Source: STD2-102 sp964414205
GTDB taxonomy: Bacteria > Bacillota > Clostridia > Christensenellales > CAG-917
Assembly (NCBI GenBank): GCA_964414205.1
Contig: CAYPVP010000076.1
Coordinates: forward strand, 1-5,709
DNA: 5,709 nt
Direction: 5' to 3'
The notes under the pieces are model-generated. The model did not search any database and was not told the DNA's origin. It was given only the letters and a program-made list of their open reading frames with translations. A program made the translations under genes and the position numbers. Positions 1-5,577 of this stretch are shown in pieces. Each line of letters begins with the position of its first letter. Position 1 is the stretch's first letter.

Positions 1-135
1 AATAATTGTAACAATAAATTATATAAAAATTATGAAAAAAATTTGAATGAAAAACTATAATTGTAAAAGTAGAAAACTTGTAAAAAATAATATGGAAATT
101 AGAAAATAGAATTAAATAAATTCAGAAAATAAAAT

Positions 136-185
136 TAGGAAACTCGTAAACAAATAAAAATAGGAAACTCGTAAACAAATAAAAT
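136..185. repeat. 25-bp tandem direct repeat, two copies
   Basis: Copies at 136-160 and 161-185 begin TAGGAAACTCGTAAACAAAT and match at 24 of 25 positions, differing only in the last base. A more diverged relative, with TAGAAAACTTGTAAAA, lies at 70-85. The two copies abut without a spacer, so this is a tandem duplication rather than a CRISPR. No function can be assigned from the sequence. Confidence 0.85.
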
Positions 186-307
186 TGTAAATGCTTAAAA
201 TTGTTGGTTTATGAAATTGTAAAACTGAAAATTGGTGGAAAAATTAAATTTGACAGCAGAGAACTTGGAGAAAGCACAAATTTGCCAATGTACGACAGCA
301 ATAATAT

Positions 308-331
308 TTTTGAATAAATTTTTGAATAAAT
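308..331. repeat. 12-bp perfect tandem duplication
   Basis: TTTTGAATAAAT occurs twice back to back (308-319 and 320-331), just past the T-tract of the operon terminator. It is probably a replication-slippage product in AT-rich intergenic DNA; no role is evident. Confidence 0.8.
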
Positions 332-339
332 AGTAATTG

Positions 340-361
340 AAAAAACAACGTTGAACGCTGT
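340..361 (-). terminator. Probable intrinsic terminator of the mrnC-rlmB-sigH operon
   Basis: Read on the minus strand, ACAGCG (361-356), loop TTCAA and CGTTGT (350-345) form a 6-bp stem with one G-U pair. It is followed directly by T residues; the T run including the last stem base covers 345-340. It lies about 50 bases past the sigH stop codon, where an operon terminator is expected. The stem is short but the U-tract is clear. On the plus strand the hairpin has no U-tract, so it is directional. Confidence 0.65.
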
Positions 362-409
362 GTAACCTCACTTCGAATTTTGTGCGACTTCACCCCAAAT
401 GTTGTGTTT

Positions 410-1021
410 TCAATTTGAATGTTCAAGGAGAAATTTTTTGAGATAGCGCCTGATTTTGGCAAGAGAATTGTCAACTTTTTTTGTGCTGATAGACAAGTCA
501 TTTGCAATGCTGTCATAAGTTTTTCCTTGCAAAAACAAAAGCAAAATTTTGAATTCAAGGTCAGAAAAATTGCTTTTTATGTCATTCAAAACTACATTTG
601 CAAATTCATTTGAAATCAGTTGTTCTTCTGGGTTGAGAGTGTTGCTTGCCAAAAAATCCATTGAAGAAAATGAATTTTCATCTTCCTTTTCAATTGTTTG
701 ATAGATTGAAATGGCTTCGTTGAGAAAAAGATTTTTTTTTCTGTTGGCAAATTTGATTGCATCTTTGATTTTGTTTCTTATGCAAGCAAAGGCATAGGTT
801 TTGAAAGAAACAGAACTTGTTTTGTAGGTTTGAATGGCATTGTAGAGTCCAATCATTCCTTCTTGAATCAAATCATCAATTTCAGCCCCAACAATAAAAA
901 AACCACGACAAAACCCTTTTACTTTGTCTTTGTAGCGATAAAGCAAAGTTGTGGTTGCATCGTTGTTTCCTTGTTGTGAAAGAATCACAAGTTCTTCATC
1001 AGTCAAATTTTCAAATTTCAT
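410..1021 (-). CDS. sigH: RNA polymerase sigma factor, SigH (Spo0H) family
   Basis: A 203-residue sigma-70 family protein that would bind core RNA polymerase and direct it to alternative promoters. Region 2 lies at about residues 22-91, with the core-binding segment DDLIQEGMIGLY at 49-60 and a basic SFKTYAFACIRNKI stretch at 72-85. Region 4 is at about 150-203, with a helix-turn-helix around 168-194 (TYDSIANDLSIS, then KKVDNSLAKIRRYL). The linker contains LNPEEQLISNEF (129-140). These segments resemble Bacillus subtilis SigH closely (EDIVQEGMIGLYKSI, LNPEEMIINQEEF, KSIDNALQRVKRKL, recalled from memory), and the length is close to that 218-residue protein. The start is ATG 1021: it overlaps the rlmB stop as ATGA and has AAAGGA at 1031-1026 upstream. 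An in-frame ATG at 1042 would add seven unconserved residues. In Bacillus, SigH controls entry into sporulation and competence; whether that role applies here is unknown. Confidence 0.93.
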   Translation of the reverse strand: MKFENLTDEELVILSQQGNNDATTTLLYRYKDKVKGFCRGFFIVGAEIDDLIQEGMIGLYNAIQTYKTSSVSFKTYAFACIRNKIKDAIKFANRKKNLFLNEAISIYQTIEKEDENSFSSMDFLASNTLNPEEQLISNEFANVVLNDIKSNFSDLEFKILLLFLQGKTYDSIANDLSISTKKVDNSLAKIRRYLKKFLLEHSN

Positions 1022-1743
1022 TGATTCCTTTGTTTTGCACATTCAAAAAGAGTGACTCCTGTGGCAACGGAAGCGTTCAGAGAATTGACTTTTCCGTATT
1101 GAGGAATTGTTAGTGTTGAGTCGCAAAGGTCTTTTGTCAATCGTTTGATGCCTTCGCCCTCGTTTCCAATGACAATGGCTATGTCGCCAGTCAAATTTGC
1201 TTTTGCAAGATTTTCGCCATCAAAATCGGTGGCATAGACCCAAACTCCAAGTTTTTTCAACTGTCTGATTGTGTCGTTGATGTTTGTGACTTTTGCAACG
1301 AGCATGTGTTCCGCTGCCCCTGCTGACACTTTCAAAACTGTGCCATTGACTGTTGCTGAACGATGTCTAGGAATGACGATTCCGTGTGCGCCAAAACATT
1401 CTGCCGAACGAATGATTGCACCCAAGTTGTGTGGGTCAGTGATTCCGTCCAAAAGAACAATCAAAAGTGGTTGATTTTTGCTTTTTGCCAAATTCAAAAT
1501 TTCATCAACATCAGAATAAACAAATTCGCTTGTTATGGCGACAATGCCTTGATGCTTGTTTGTTTCTGCCAATTTGTCAAGTGCAACTTTGTCTTGAAAA
1601 GCAACAAAAGCCCCTTTTTCTTTGGCAAGTTTGACAAGTGAATTTATGGAAGCATCAAAATTGCCTTTTTCGACCACGACTTTTTCAATTGTGGTTTCTG
1701 AATTTAATGCTTCTCTAACTGGATTTTTTCCAAAAACAATCAT
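1018..1743 (-). CDS. rlmB: 23S rRNA 2'-O-ribose methyltransferase, TrmH/SpoU family, RlmB type
   Basis: A 241-residue SPOUT-class methyltransferase. RlmB in E. coli methylates the 2'-OH of G2251 in the 23S rRNA P-loop with S-adenosylmethionine. Residues 1-70 form the small substrate-binding domain, opening IVFGKNPVREAL and including ETNKHQGIVAI. The catalytic SPOUT domain follows with all three motifs: motif 1 at 99-112 (DGITDPHNLGAIIR, with Asn106 and the likely catalytic Arg112), motif 2 at 193-199 (GNEGEGI) and motif 3 at about 213-226 (IPQYGKVNSLNASV). The motifs are complete, so the enzyme should be active; the exact target nucleotide is inferred from the family. The gene overlaps mrnC upstream and sigH downstream by four bases each, indicating one transcript with translational coupling. 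The start ATG 1743 is preceded by GGAG at 1752-1749. Confidence 0.95.
   Translation of the reverse strand: MIVFGKNPVREALNSETTIEKVVVEKGNFDASINSLVKLAKEKGAFVAFQDKVALDKLAETNKHQGIVAITSEFVYSDVDEILNLAKSKNQPLLIVLLDGITDPHNLGAIIRSAECFGAHGIVIPRHRSATVNGTVLKVSAGAAEHMLVAKVTNINDTIRQLKKLGVWVYATDFDGENLAKANLTGDIAIVIGNEGEGIKRLTKDLCDSTLTIPQYGKVNSLNASVATGVTLFECAKQRNQ
1026..1031 (-). promoter_or_regulatory. Ribosome binding site that decides the sigH start
   Basis: AAAGGA on the minus strand lies four bases before ATG 1021 and within the end of rlmB. The upstream in-frame ATG at 1042 places this site inside the coding sequence, so the site favours ATG 1021. Confidence 0.6.
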
Positions 1744-2192
1744 ATATTCTCCGATGACTCAATTTCGTTTGAGCCGATGTTTGCGATTTCAAGCAATTCA
1801 ACAAGTCTTGTTGTTTGTTGTGTCAAATACAAAAATCCAATGACGGCTTCAAACCCACTTGCTTTGCGATATTCTGAAATGGCAGCGTGTTTTGCAGTTG
1901 TGTGAATGCGAGAATTTCTTGCTCGTCTAAAAATGTCTTTTTCAGTTTCATCAAAATGTTCCAAAAGAATTTCGGCATAAATTGCTTGTTTTTTTGCACA
2001 AACATCTTTTGTGACTTCTTTGTGAAGTTCATTTGTGTGTTTTTCATTTCCGATGGTCACCAAAGAACGACTGAGCAAAGAGTGAACGCTGTCGCCAATG
2101 AATGCCAAAGACATTGGAGGAAGTTTGAAAGCGTCCTCTTTTGAAATTGGTTTTGCAATGATTGGAATAAGATTTAAAATTGAATTTTTCAC
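1740..2192 (-). CDS. mrnC: Mini-ribonuclease III (MrnC)
   Basis: A compact RNase III-fold nuclease without a double-stranded RNA binding domain. In Bacillus, Mini-III trims both ends of 23S rRNA. From GTG 2192 the protein has 150 residues, close to the 143 of B. subtilis. It shows MSLAFIGDSVHSLL at 27-40 (catalytic Asp34), then NELHKEVTKDVCAKKQA, an RRARNSR segment, TTAKHA and SGFEAVIGFLYL (112-123, catalytic Glu115), all in family order. The open frame extends to ATG 2249, but the extra 19 residues are hydrophobic, lack a ribosome binding site and overlap a strong promoter whose predicted +1 coincides with GTG 2192. The only other in-frame candidate is ATG 2114, which leaves 124 residues and also has no well-spaced Shine-Dalgarno. 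The stop overlaps the rlmB start as ATGA. Identity is secure; the start is not. Confidence 0.88.
   Translation of the reverse strand: MKNSILNLIPIIAKPISKEDAFKLPPMSLAFIGDSVHSLLSRSLVTIGNEKHTNELHKEVTKDVCAKKQAIYAEILLEHFDETEKDIFRRARNSRIHTTAKHAAISEYRKASGFEAVIGFLYLTQQTTRLVELLEIANIGSNEIESSENI
1749..1752 (-). promoter_or_regulatory. Ribosome binding site of rlmB inside the mrnC 3' end
   Basis: GGAG on the minus strand (1752-1749) lies five bases before ATG 1743, within the last codons of mrnC. It supports the annotated start and allows both re-initiation and independent initiation at the ATGA overlap. Confidence 0.6.
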
Positions 2193-2198
2193 AAAAAA

Positions 2199-2227
2199 AT
2201 AATAGCACGAAACACAAATATTGACAA
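2199..2227 (-). promoter_or_regulatory. Sigma-A-type extended -10 promoter for mrnC-rlmB-sigH
   Basis: On the minus strand, TTGTCA (2227-2222) is separated by exactly 17 bases from TATTAT (2204-2199), with TG one base before the -10 hexamer (TGCTATTAT). Each hexamer matches the consensus at five of six positions and the extended -10 element is present. The predicted start of transcription, seven bases past the -10, is about position 2192, the G of the in-frame GTG. It would drive the whole leftward operon. Confidence 0.7.
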
Positions 2228-2259
2228 GTGCAAAACTCCATGTTAACATTTTTTATTAT

Positions 2260-2301
2260 TGAGTTGTTAATATAATAGATTGAGTTGTTTATATAGTAGA
2301 A
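2260..2301. repeat. 21-bp tandem repeat, two copies, in the divergent intergenic region
   Basis: Copies at 2260-2280 and 2281-2301 both begin TGAGTTGTT, continue with an AT-rich TATA-like stretch and match at 18 of 21 positions. The period is two helical turns, so both copies would face the same side of the DNA, which would suit a regulator binding site. It may equally be a neutral duplication. Confidence 0.75.
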
Positions 2302-2307
2302 GTTGTA

Positions 2308-2361
2308 TTTGTGCATCGCATTATCTTTGTGCATCGCATTATCTTTGTGCATTGCATTATA
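2308..2361. repeat. 18-bp tandem repeat, three copies, upstream of the lipoprotein gene
   Basis: Three contiguous copies (2308-2325, 2326-2343, 2344-2361) of TTTGTGCATCGCATTATC. The first two are identical; the third has two changes, C to T at 2353 and C to A at 2361. Each unit contains the short symmetric core TGCATCGCA or TGCATTGCA. There are no spacers, so it is not a CRISPR array. The last copy overlaps the candidate promoter of the downstream gene, so copy number or a bound protein could affect expression. Confidence 0.9.
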
Positions 2362-2380
2362 CAATATCTAAACTTATTAT
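2352..2380 (+). promoter_or_regulatory. Candidate promoter of the lipoprotein gene
   Basis: TTGCAT (2352-2357), a 17-base spacer and TATTAT (2375-2380) make a weak -35 with a good -10; a perfect TATAAT overlaps at 2378-2383 but then the spacing is 20. The first three bases of the -35 exist only because the third 18-bp repeat carries T instead of C at 2353. Transcription would start near 2387, giving a leader of about 95 bases. The region is very AT-rich, so chance matches are likely. Confidence 0.4.
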
Positions 2381-2442
2381 AATATATATATCAAAAGAAG
2401 AAGACAAAAGAAAAAATTTTCAAAAAATGCTTGCTAGACAAA

Positions 2443-2467
2443 ATTTCACGGCATGGCAAAGTGAAAT
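2443..2467 (+). promoter_or_regulatory. Inverted repeat in the lipoprotein mRNA leader
   Basis: ATTTCAC (2443-2449) and GTGAAAT (2461-2467) are perfect 7-bp complements around an 11-base loop, ending three bases before the Shine-Dalgarno sequence. It could form a leader hairpin that influences translation, or be an operator. It does not fit any riboswitch class I can recognise. Confidence 0.35.
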
Positions 2468-2470
2468 AGA

Positions 2471-2477
2471 AAGGGTG
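2471..2477 (+). promoter_or_regulatory. Ribosome binding site of the lipoprotein gene
   Basis: AAGGGTG lies four bases before ATG 2482. This site, together with the lipoprotein signal peptide that begins at that ATG, fixes the start; no competing upstream in-frame start is needed. Confidence 0.65.
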
Positions 2478-2481
2478 AAAA

Positions 2482-5400
2482 ATGAAGAAAAATCTTTCCA
2501 AAATGTTTATGTTTTTGCTGATGGTGATGGCTCTTGCCGTTGTCATGACGGGCTGTGATTTTTTTCAAGTTCCAATCAAAAGCATCAATGTGTCTAGTTA
2601 TGAAAATTTGAAAATGGAAGTTGGCGAATCAAAACAACTTCAACCTATTGTCACTCCGTCAGCCTCAAAAGAGAAGTTGTCTTTTTCGTCTTCAAATCAA
2701 CAAGTGGCAAGTGTTTCACAATCAGGCGTTTTGTCAGCACTGAAAGAGGGAGAAAGCACAATTACCGTTGCAAACTTTTTTGGTTCAATCAAAGTGTCTT
2801 TTTTGTTGACTGTTTCACCCCGAGTCTACTCCACACCGGTTGTTTCTGCAAATTTGACCTATCAAAACTATGGCGAAACAATTCAAAATGTTGTTTTCAG
2901 TGTTGACTTTGGAGAAAAACCATATCCATCTTCAACTGCAAATTTTGTTTGGAAAAAACAAATTGGAAAAGGTGTTGTTGAAACAATTTCAATTTCAAGC
3001 ACATTGACAGTGATTCCTGAAAATGTGATGAATTTTGAAGTGAATGTTTGGGTTGAAGACACAGAAACTGGTTTGAAAAAATCAAATATCGTGACAAGTG
3101 GAATCTACAAACCAGTTGTTGCAAGTGACATTCTCGTTTCAAATGCAGAAAAAATCGGTTGGACAAAAGTTGATGGCATAAATTTTGCCAAAATCAATCA
3201 AAAGTTTGAATTGGCACTCTCCATTGGCTTCAACATTCCTTCTGGAACAAGCATTGAGTGGTATTTGCAAAAATCAGGTCAAATTGCAACAAAAGTTGAA
3301 AACCAAAATACAGGAACATTGCAATTTACTTTTGAACTCAAAAGCACGGAACAAGCAAGTGACATTGTTGGCAACTATGTGGTCTATACTGTTGTCAATG
3401 GCATACAAAATTTGTCTCAAAACAACTTTGAATTTCAACTAGATTATTCTGATGTGACATCAGTCAATGCAAAAGCAACAGGATACAATTCAAAAATTGA
3501 GATGGTATCATATGATTTGAAACCAATTGTTTTTGTGCCAGAGTGGAACAAAAATGAAACAAACAATTCAATTTTGTGGCTTGACTATTATGTTGCAACA
3601 GTTCCAACAACAGGAAACTATGAATTTTTGCTCAAAAAATCTGTGGCATGCAATTCTCAAAGCGCTGAATTGAATTTTGAATACATTCCTGATGCGAAAA
3701 TTGGCATTTCAAAAGTGAAAGTTGTTGCATATTGCAAAACAGCAGGTGTTGTAAATTCTGAAAATGCAATGGTGAAAAAAGAAGTCATCATTGATGTCAC
3801 TGTTTTGGAACAATACATAGCGCCACAAAAAGTTTTGGCAACAACATCGTCAAACATGTTGCAGATTGGAAACTATCAAGATGTTGTTTTCAATGCTTCA
3901 ACTTTGCCATCAACCAACATAAATTCGCAGTTGAAGTTTGAATGGTTTGTAAATGGCGTAAGGCAACCAGAAACAGGTGCAGTGTTTACAGTTTCAAAAG
4001 ACTATTTGGCTTCAAACTTGGGAGAAACGGTTGTGCAAGTCAAATTTGGTGGTGTAGAAAGTAAAATGGAAACAATCTATGCCAACAAAACGGACACATT
4101 CAATGGTTATGTAAATTCAACTTTTGTATGGAATGGCAATGTTTACAATCGCTATGTTTCGTCAATGAAAGAATTTGCCATTGCAATGAACTATTTGACA
4201 ATGGAGAGAGTTCACAATTTGCAGTTGATGTTTTCAATCGATTCAGGAATTTCTTTTGCAACGACTGATGAACTGCTTAGACACCTTGAAGTTGCAAACA
4301 GTTTCTATGATGAAGCAGGAATCAGAAGTGTTTCTTGTGCAAAATATACAACAAACAACAAATTGGGAATTTTCACCTATGTTGATGAAGTGACTTTGAA
4401 TCAAACCACTGGCGAAAAAACAAGTGTTCCCTACTATCCAACAAAAGTTGCAAACTCATCAACAAACAAACTTCCACAAACATTTGCAAAAGTTGCCTAT
4501 TTGTCAAACGCAGGCAGAACCTCTTTGCCGATTGAAAGTGTTGATGATACATACAATGTCACAAATTCAAACATTTTGGCAAAGGTCATTTCGTGGGGAA
4601 TGAAACCAACTTTTGATGCTGTCCAAAACGAAACAACCATTCAAACAACAGCAAGATTGAATGCAAAAACAATTTATGAAAATGCTTGTCAAATTATGAA
4701 AAATATCATCAGTGACAGCATGAATGAATATGAAAAAGTGCTTGCAATTTATGATTGGATATGTTGTGAAGTTGAATATGACTCGGCAGTTTTGTCAGTT
4801 GTCGGAAATGTAAATCAACAACTTGACTATGACGCCTACTATTTGGAAGGAATTTTTTTGAAAAGTGGAAATCAAATCAGACGTGCAGTTTGTGATGCAA
4901 AGGCAAAAGCATTTTCTTTGATGTGTGGAATTGAAAGAATTGTTGCTCCAAGAATTTCAGGAATGGCAGGTTCATCAGGAAAATTTGGTGGACACGCATG
5001 GAACAAAGTTTTGATTGACATTGATATGGATGGCGACAAAGAGTGGTTTTTGGTTGATAGCACTTGGGGAGATGTGGGCACAGGCACAACTGAAATTCTC
5101 AATCATGCCTATTTCTTGGTTCCTGACAGCAAAATTGCTTATGATGAAACAACAAACCCATCAGGTTCACACATAGAAACAGTCTATTCAACAGCAAACA
5201 GATGCCCAGAGGCAGTAGTGTTTCAAAATTTTGTTTTTGAAGACTACTATCCAACAGCAACAACAGCAACAAATGCTTTTTATGAAAGAATTGAGTATGT
5301 TGCAAGCAGTTCTAAACTGAAAAATACAACGGTTTCAAAATGTGATGGTTTGATTGACAATGCTGTTGAAATGGCAGTTGCGATTGCCTATGCTGATGAA

Positions 5401-5535
5401 TTTGGAATGGCAGAGATAAAAAATGCCACAAATTATACTTGGAGTCAGTTGTTAAACATGGCAAAAAACTATCTGAACATTTCAAGCAATCTTTCAACTA
5501 TGGTTTTTGTGGACACATTGATTGTGATGAAATGA
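2482..5535 (+). CDS. Large surface lipoprotein with BIG2 Ig-like domain and C-terminal transglutaminase-like domain
   Basis: A 1017-residue exported protein. Residues 1-25 are a lipoprotein signal peptide: basic KKNLSK start, hydrophobic core at 8-22 and lipobox MTGC with Cys25 as the lipidated residue (Met at -3 is slightly atypical). A group 2 bacterial Ig-like domain covers about 32-112 (INVSSYENLKMEVGES, then QQVASVSQSGVLSALKEGES and TITVANFFGSIKV). Residues 113-540 are beta-rich and probably several diverged Ig-like modules; 541-730 is not recognised. The transglutaminase-like core is at about 730-880, with EKVLAIYDWICCEVEYD (751-767), the nucleophile in RRAVCDAKAKAFSL (Cys804), GGHAWNKV (His838) and FLVDSTWGD (Asp859). 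The triad appears intact, so it could be a cysteine peptidase or transferase. A C-terminal extension of about 135 residues starts HAYFLVPDS. There is no LPXTG anchor; the lipid anchors it. The substrate is unknown; cell-wall or surface-protein processing is only a guess. The gene stands alone, divergent from mrnC. Confidence 0.9.
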   Translation: MKKNLSKMFMFLLMVMALAVVMTGCDFFQVPIKSINVSSYENLKMEVGESKQLQPIVTPSASKEKLSFSSSNQQVASVSQSGVLSALKEGESTITVANFFGSIKVSFLLTVSPRVYSTPVVSANLTYQNYGETIQNVVFSVDFGEKPYPSSTANFVWKKQIGKGVVETISISSTLTVIPENVMNFEVNVWVEDTETGLKKSNIVTSGIYKPVVASDILVSNAEKIGWTKVDGINFAKINQKFELALSIGFNIPSGTSIEWYLQKSGQIATKVENQNTGTLQFTFELKSTEQASDIVGNYVVYTVVNGIQNLSQNNFEFQLDYSDVTSVNAKATGYNSKIEMVSYDLKPIVFVPEWNKNETNNSILWLDYYVATVPTTGNYEFLLKKSVACNSQSAELNFEYIPDAKIGISKVKVVAYCKTAGVVNSENAMVKKEVIIDVTVLEQYIAPQKVLATTSSNMLQIGNYQDVVFNASTLPSTNINSQLKFEWFVNGVRQPETGAVFTVSKDYLASNLGETVVQVKFGGVESKMETIYANKTDTFNGYVNSTFVWNGNVYNRYVSSMKEFAIAMNYLTMERVHNLQLMFSIDSGISFATTDELLRHLEVANSFYDEAGIRSVSCAKYTTNNKLGIFTYVDEVTLNQTTGEKTSVPYYPTKVANSSTNKLPQTFAKVAYLSNAGRTSLPIESVDDTYNVTNSNILAKVISWGMKPTFDAVQNETTIQTTARLNAKTIYENACQIMKNIISDSMNEYEKVLAIYDWICCEVEYDSAVLSVVGNVNQQLDYDAYYLEGIFLKSGNQIRRAVCDAKAKAFSLMCGIERIVAPRISGMAGSSGKFGGHAWNKVLIDIDMDGDKEWFLVDSTWGDVGTGTTEILNHAYFLVPDSKIAYDETTNPSGSHIETVYSTANRCPEAVVFQNFVFEDYYPTATTATNAFYERIEYVASSSKLKNTTVSKCDGLIDNAVEMAVAIAYADEFGMAEIKNATNYTWSQLLNMAKNYLNISSNLSTMVFVDTLIVMK

Positions 5536-5536
5536 G

Positions 5537-5577
5537 TTGCAAAATCAAAATTAAATTTGCAAGATGACAGTTTGTCA
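5537..5577 (+). other. Two small inverted repeats just after the lipoprotein gene
   Basis: TTGCAAA (5537-5543) pairs with TTTGCAA (5556-5562) across a 12-base loop, and TGACA (5565-5569) pairs with TGTCA (5573-5577) across three bases. Neither is followed by a T-tract on the plus strand; the second is followed by A residues. They may protect the mRNA 3' end or be a weak terminator, but the sequence does not establish either. Confidence 0.3.

Larger units (their letters stand above)
1..339. other. AT-rich noncoding region downstream of the sigH operon
   Basis: No reading frame here has a ribosome binding site or a recognisable protein. The base composition is extremely AT-rich. A short motif resembling TTGTAAA or TCGTAAA recurs, with its GTAA core at about 8, 63, 80, 146, 171, 187 and 219, which makes the first 240 bases look like a decayed repeat tract. 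In Bacillus the genes rpmG, secE and nusG follow sigH; none is visible here. A gene further left, outside the window, cannot be excluded. Confidence 0.6.

Noticed and set aside
244..558. Minus-strand reading frame of 104 codons running off the 3' end of sigH
   Set aside because: Half of it lies inside sigH in another frame, it has no ribosome binding site or recognisable similarity, and the probable operon terminator sits within it.
1019..1042. Upstream ATG 1042 as the sigH start
   Set aside because: It would add seven residues not seen in the family and enclose the AAAGGA site; ATG 1021 has that site and the ATGA overlap with rlmB.
2308..2361. Possible CRISPR array or plasmid-type iterons
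   Set aside because: The 18-bp units are contiguous without spacers, so it is not CRISPR. There is no replication initiator gene and the neighbours are chromosomal housekeeping genes, so an iteron origin is not supported.
2044..2364. Minus-strand frame beginning with repeated MHKDNA and YINNSI peptides
   Set aside because: The peptide repeats follow only because the DNA repeat units (18 and 21 bp) are multiples of three. The rest is an out-of-frame overlap of mrnC with no ribosome binding site.
2280..2558. Plus-strand frame overlapping the start of the lipoprotein gene, including a possible leader peptide from ATG 2427
   Set aside because: There is no Shine-Dalgarno before any of its ATGs, it crosses the tandem repeats and promoter region, and the overlapping signal-peptide frame is clearly the real one.
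5565..5577. TGACA-GTT-TGTCA hairpin as intrinsic terminator
   Set aside because: The stem is only five base pairs and is followed by A residues on the plus strand; on the minus strand it also lacks a T-tract.
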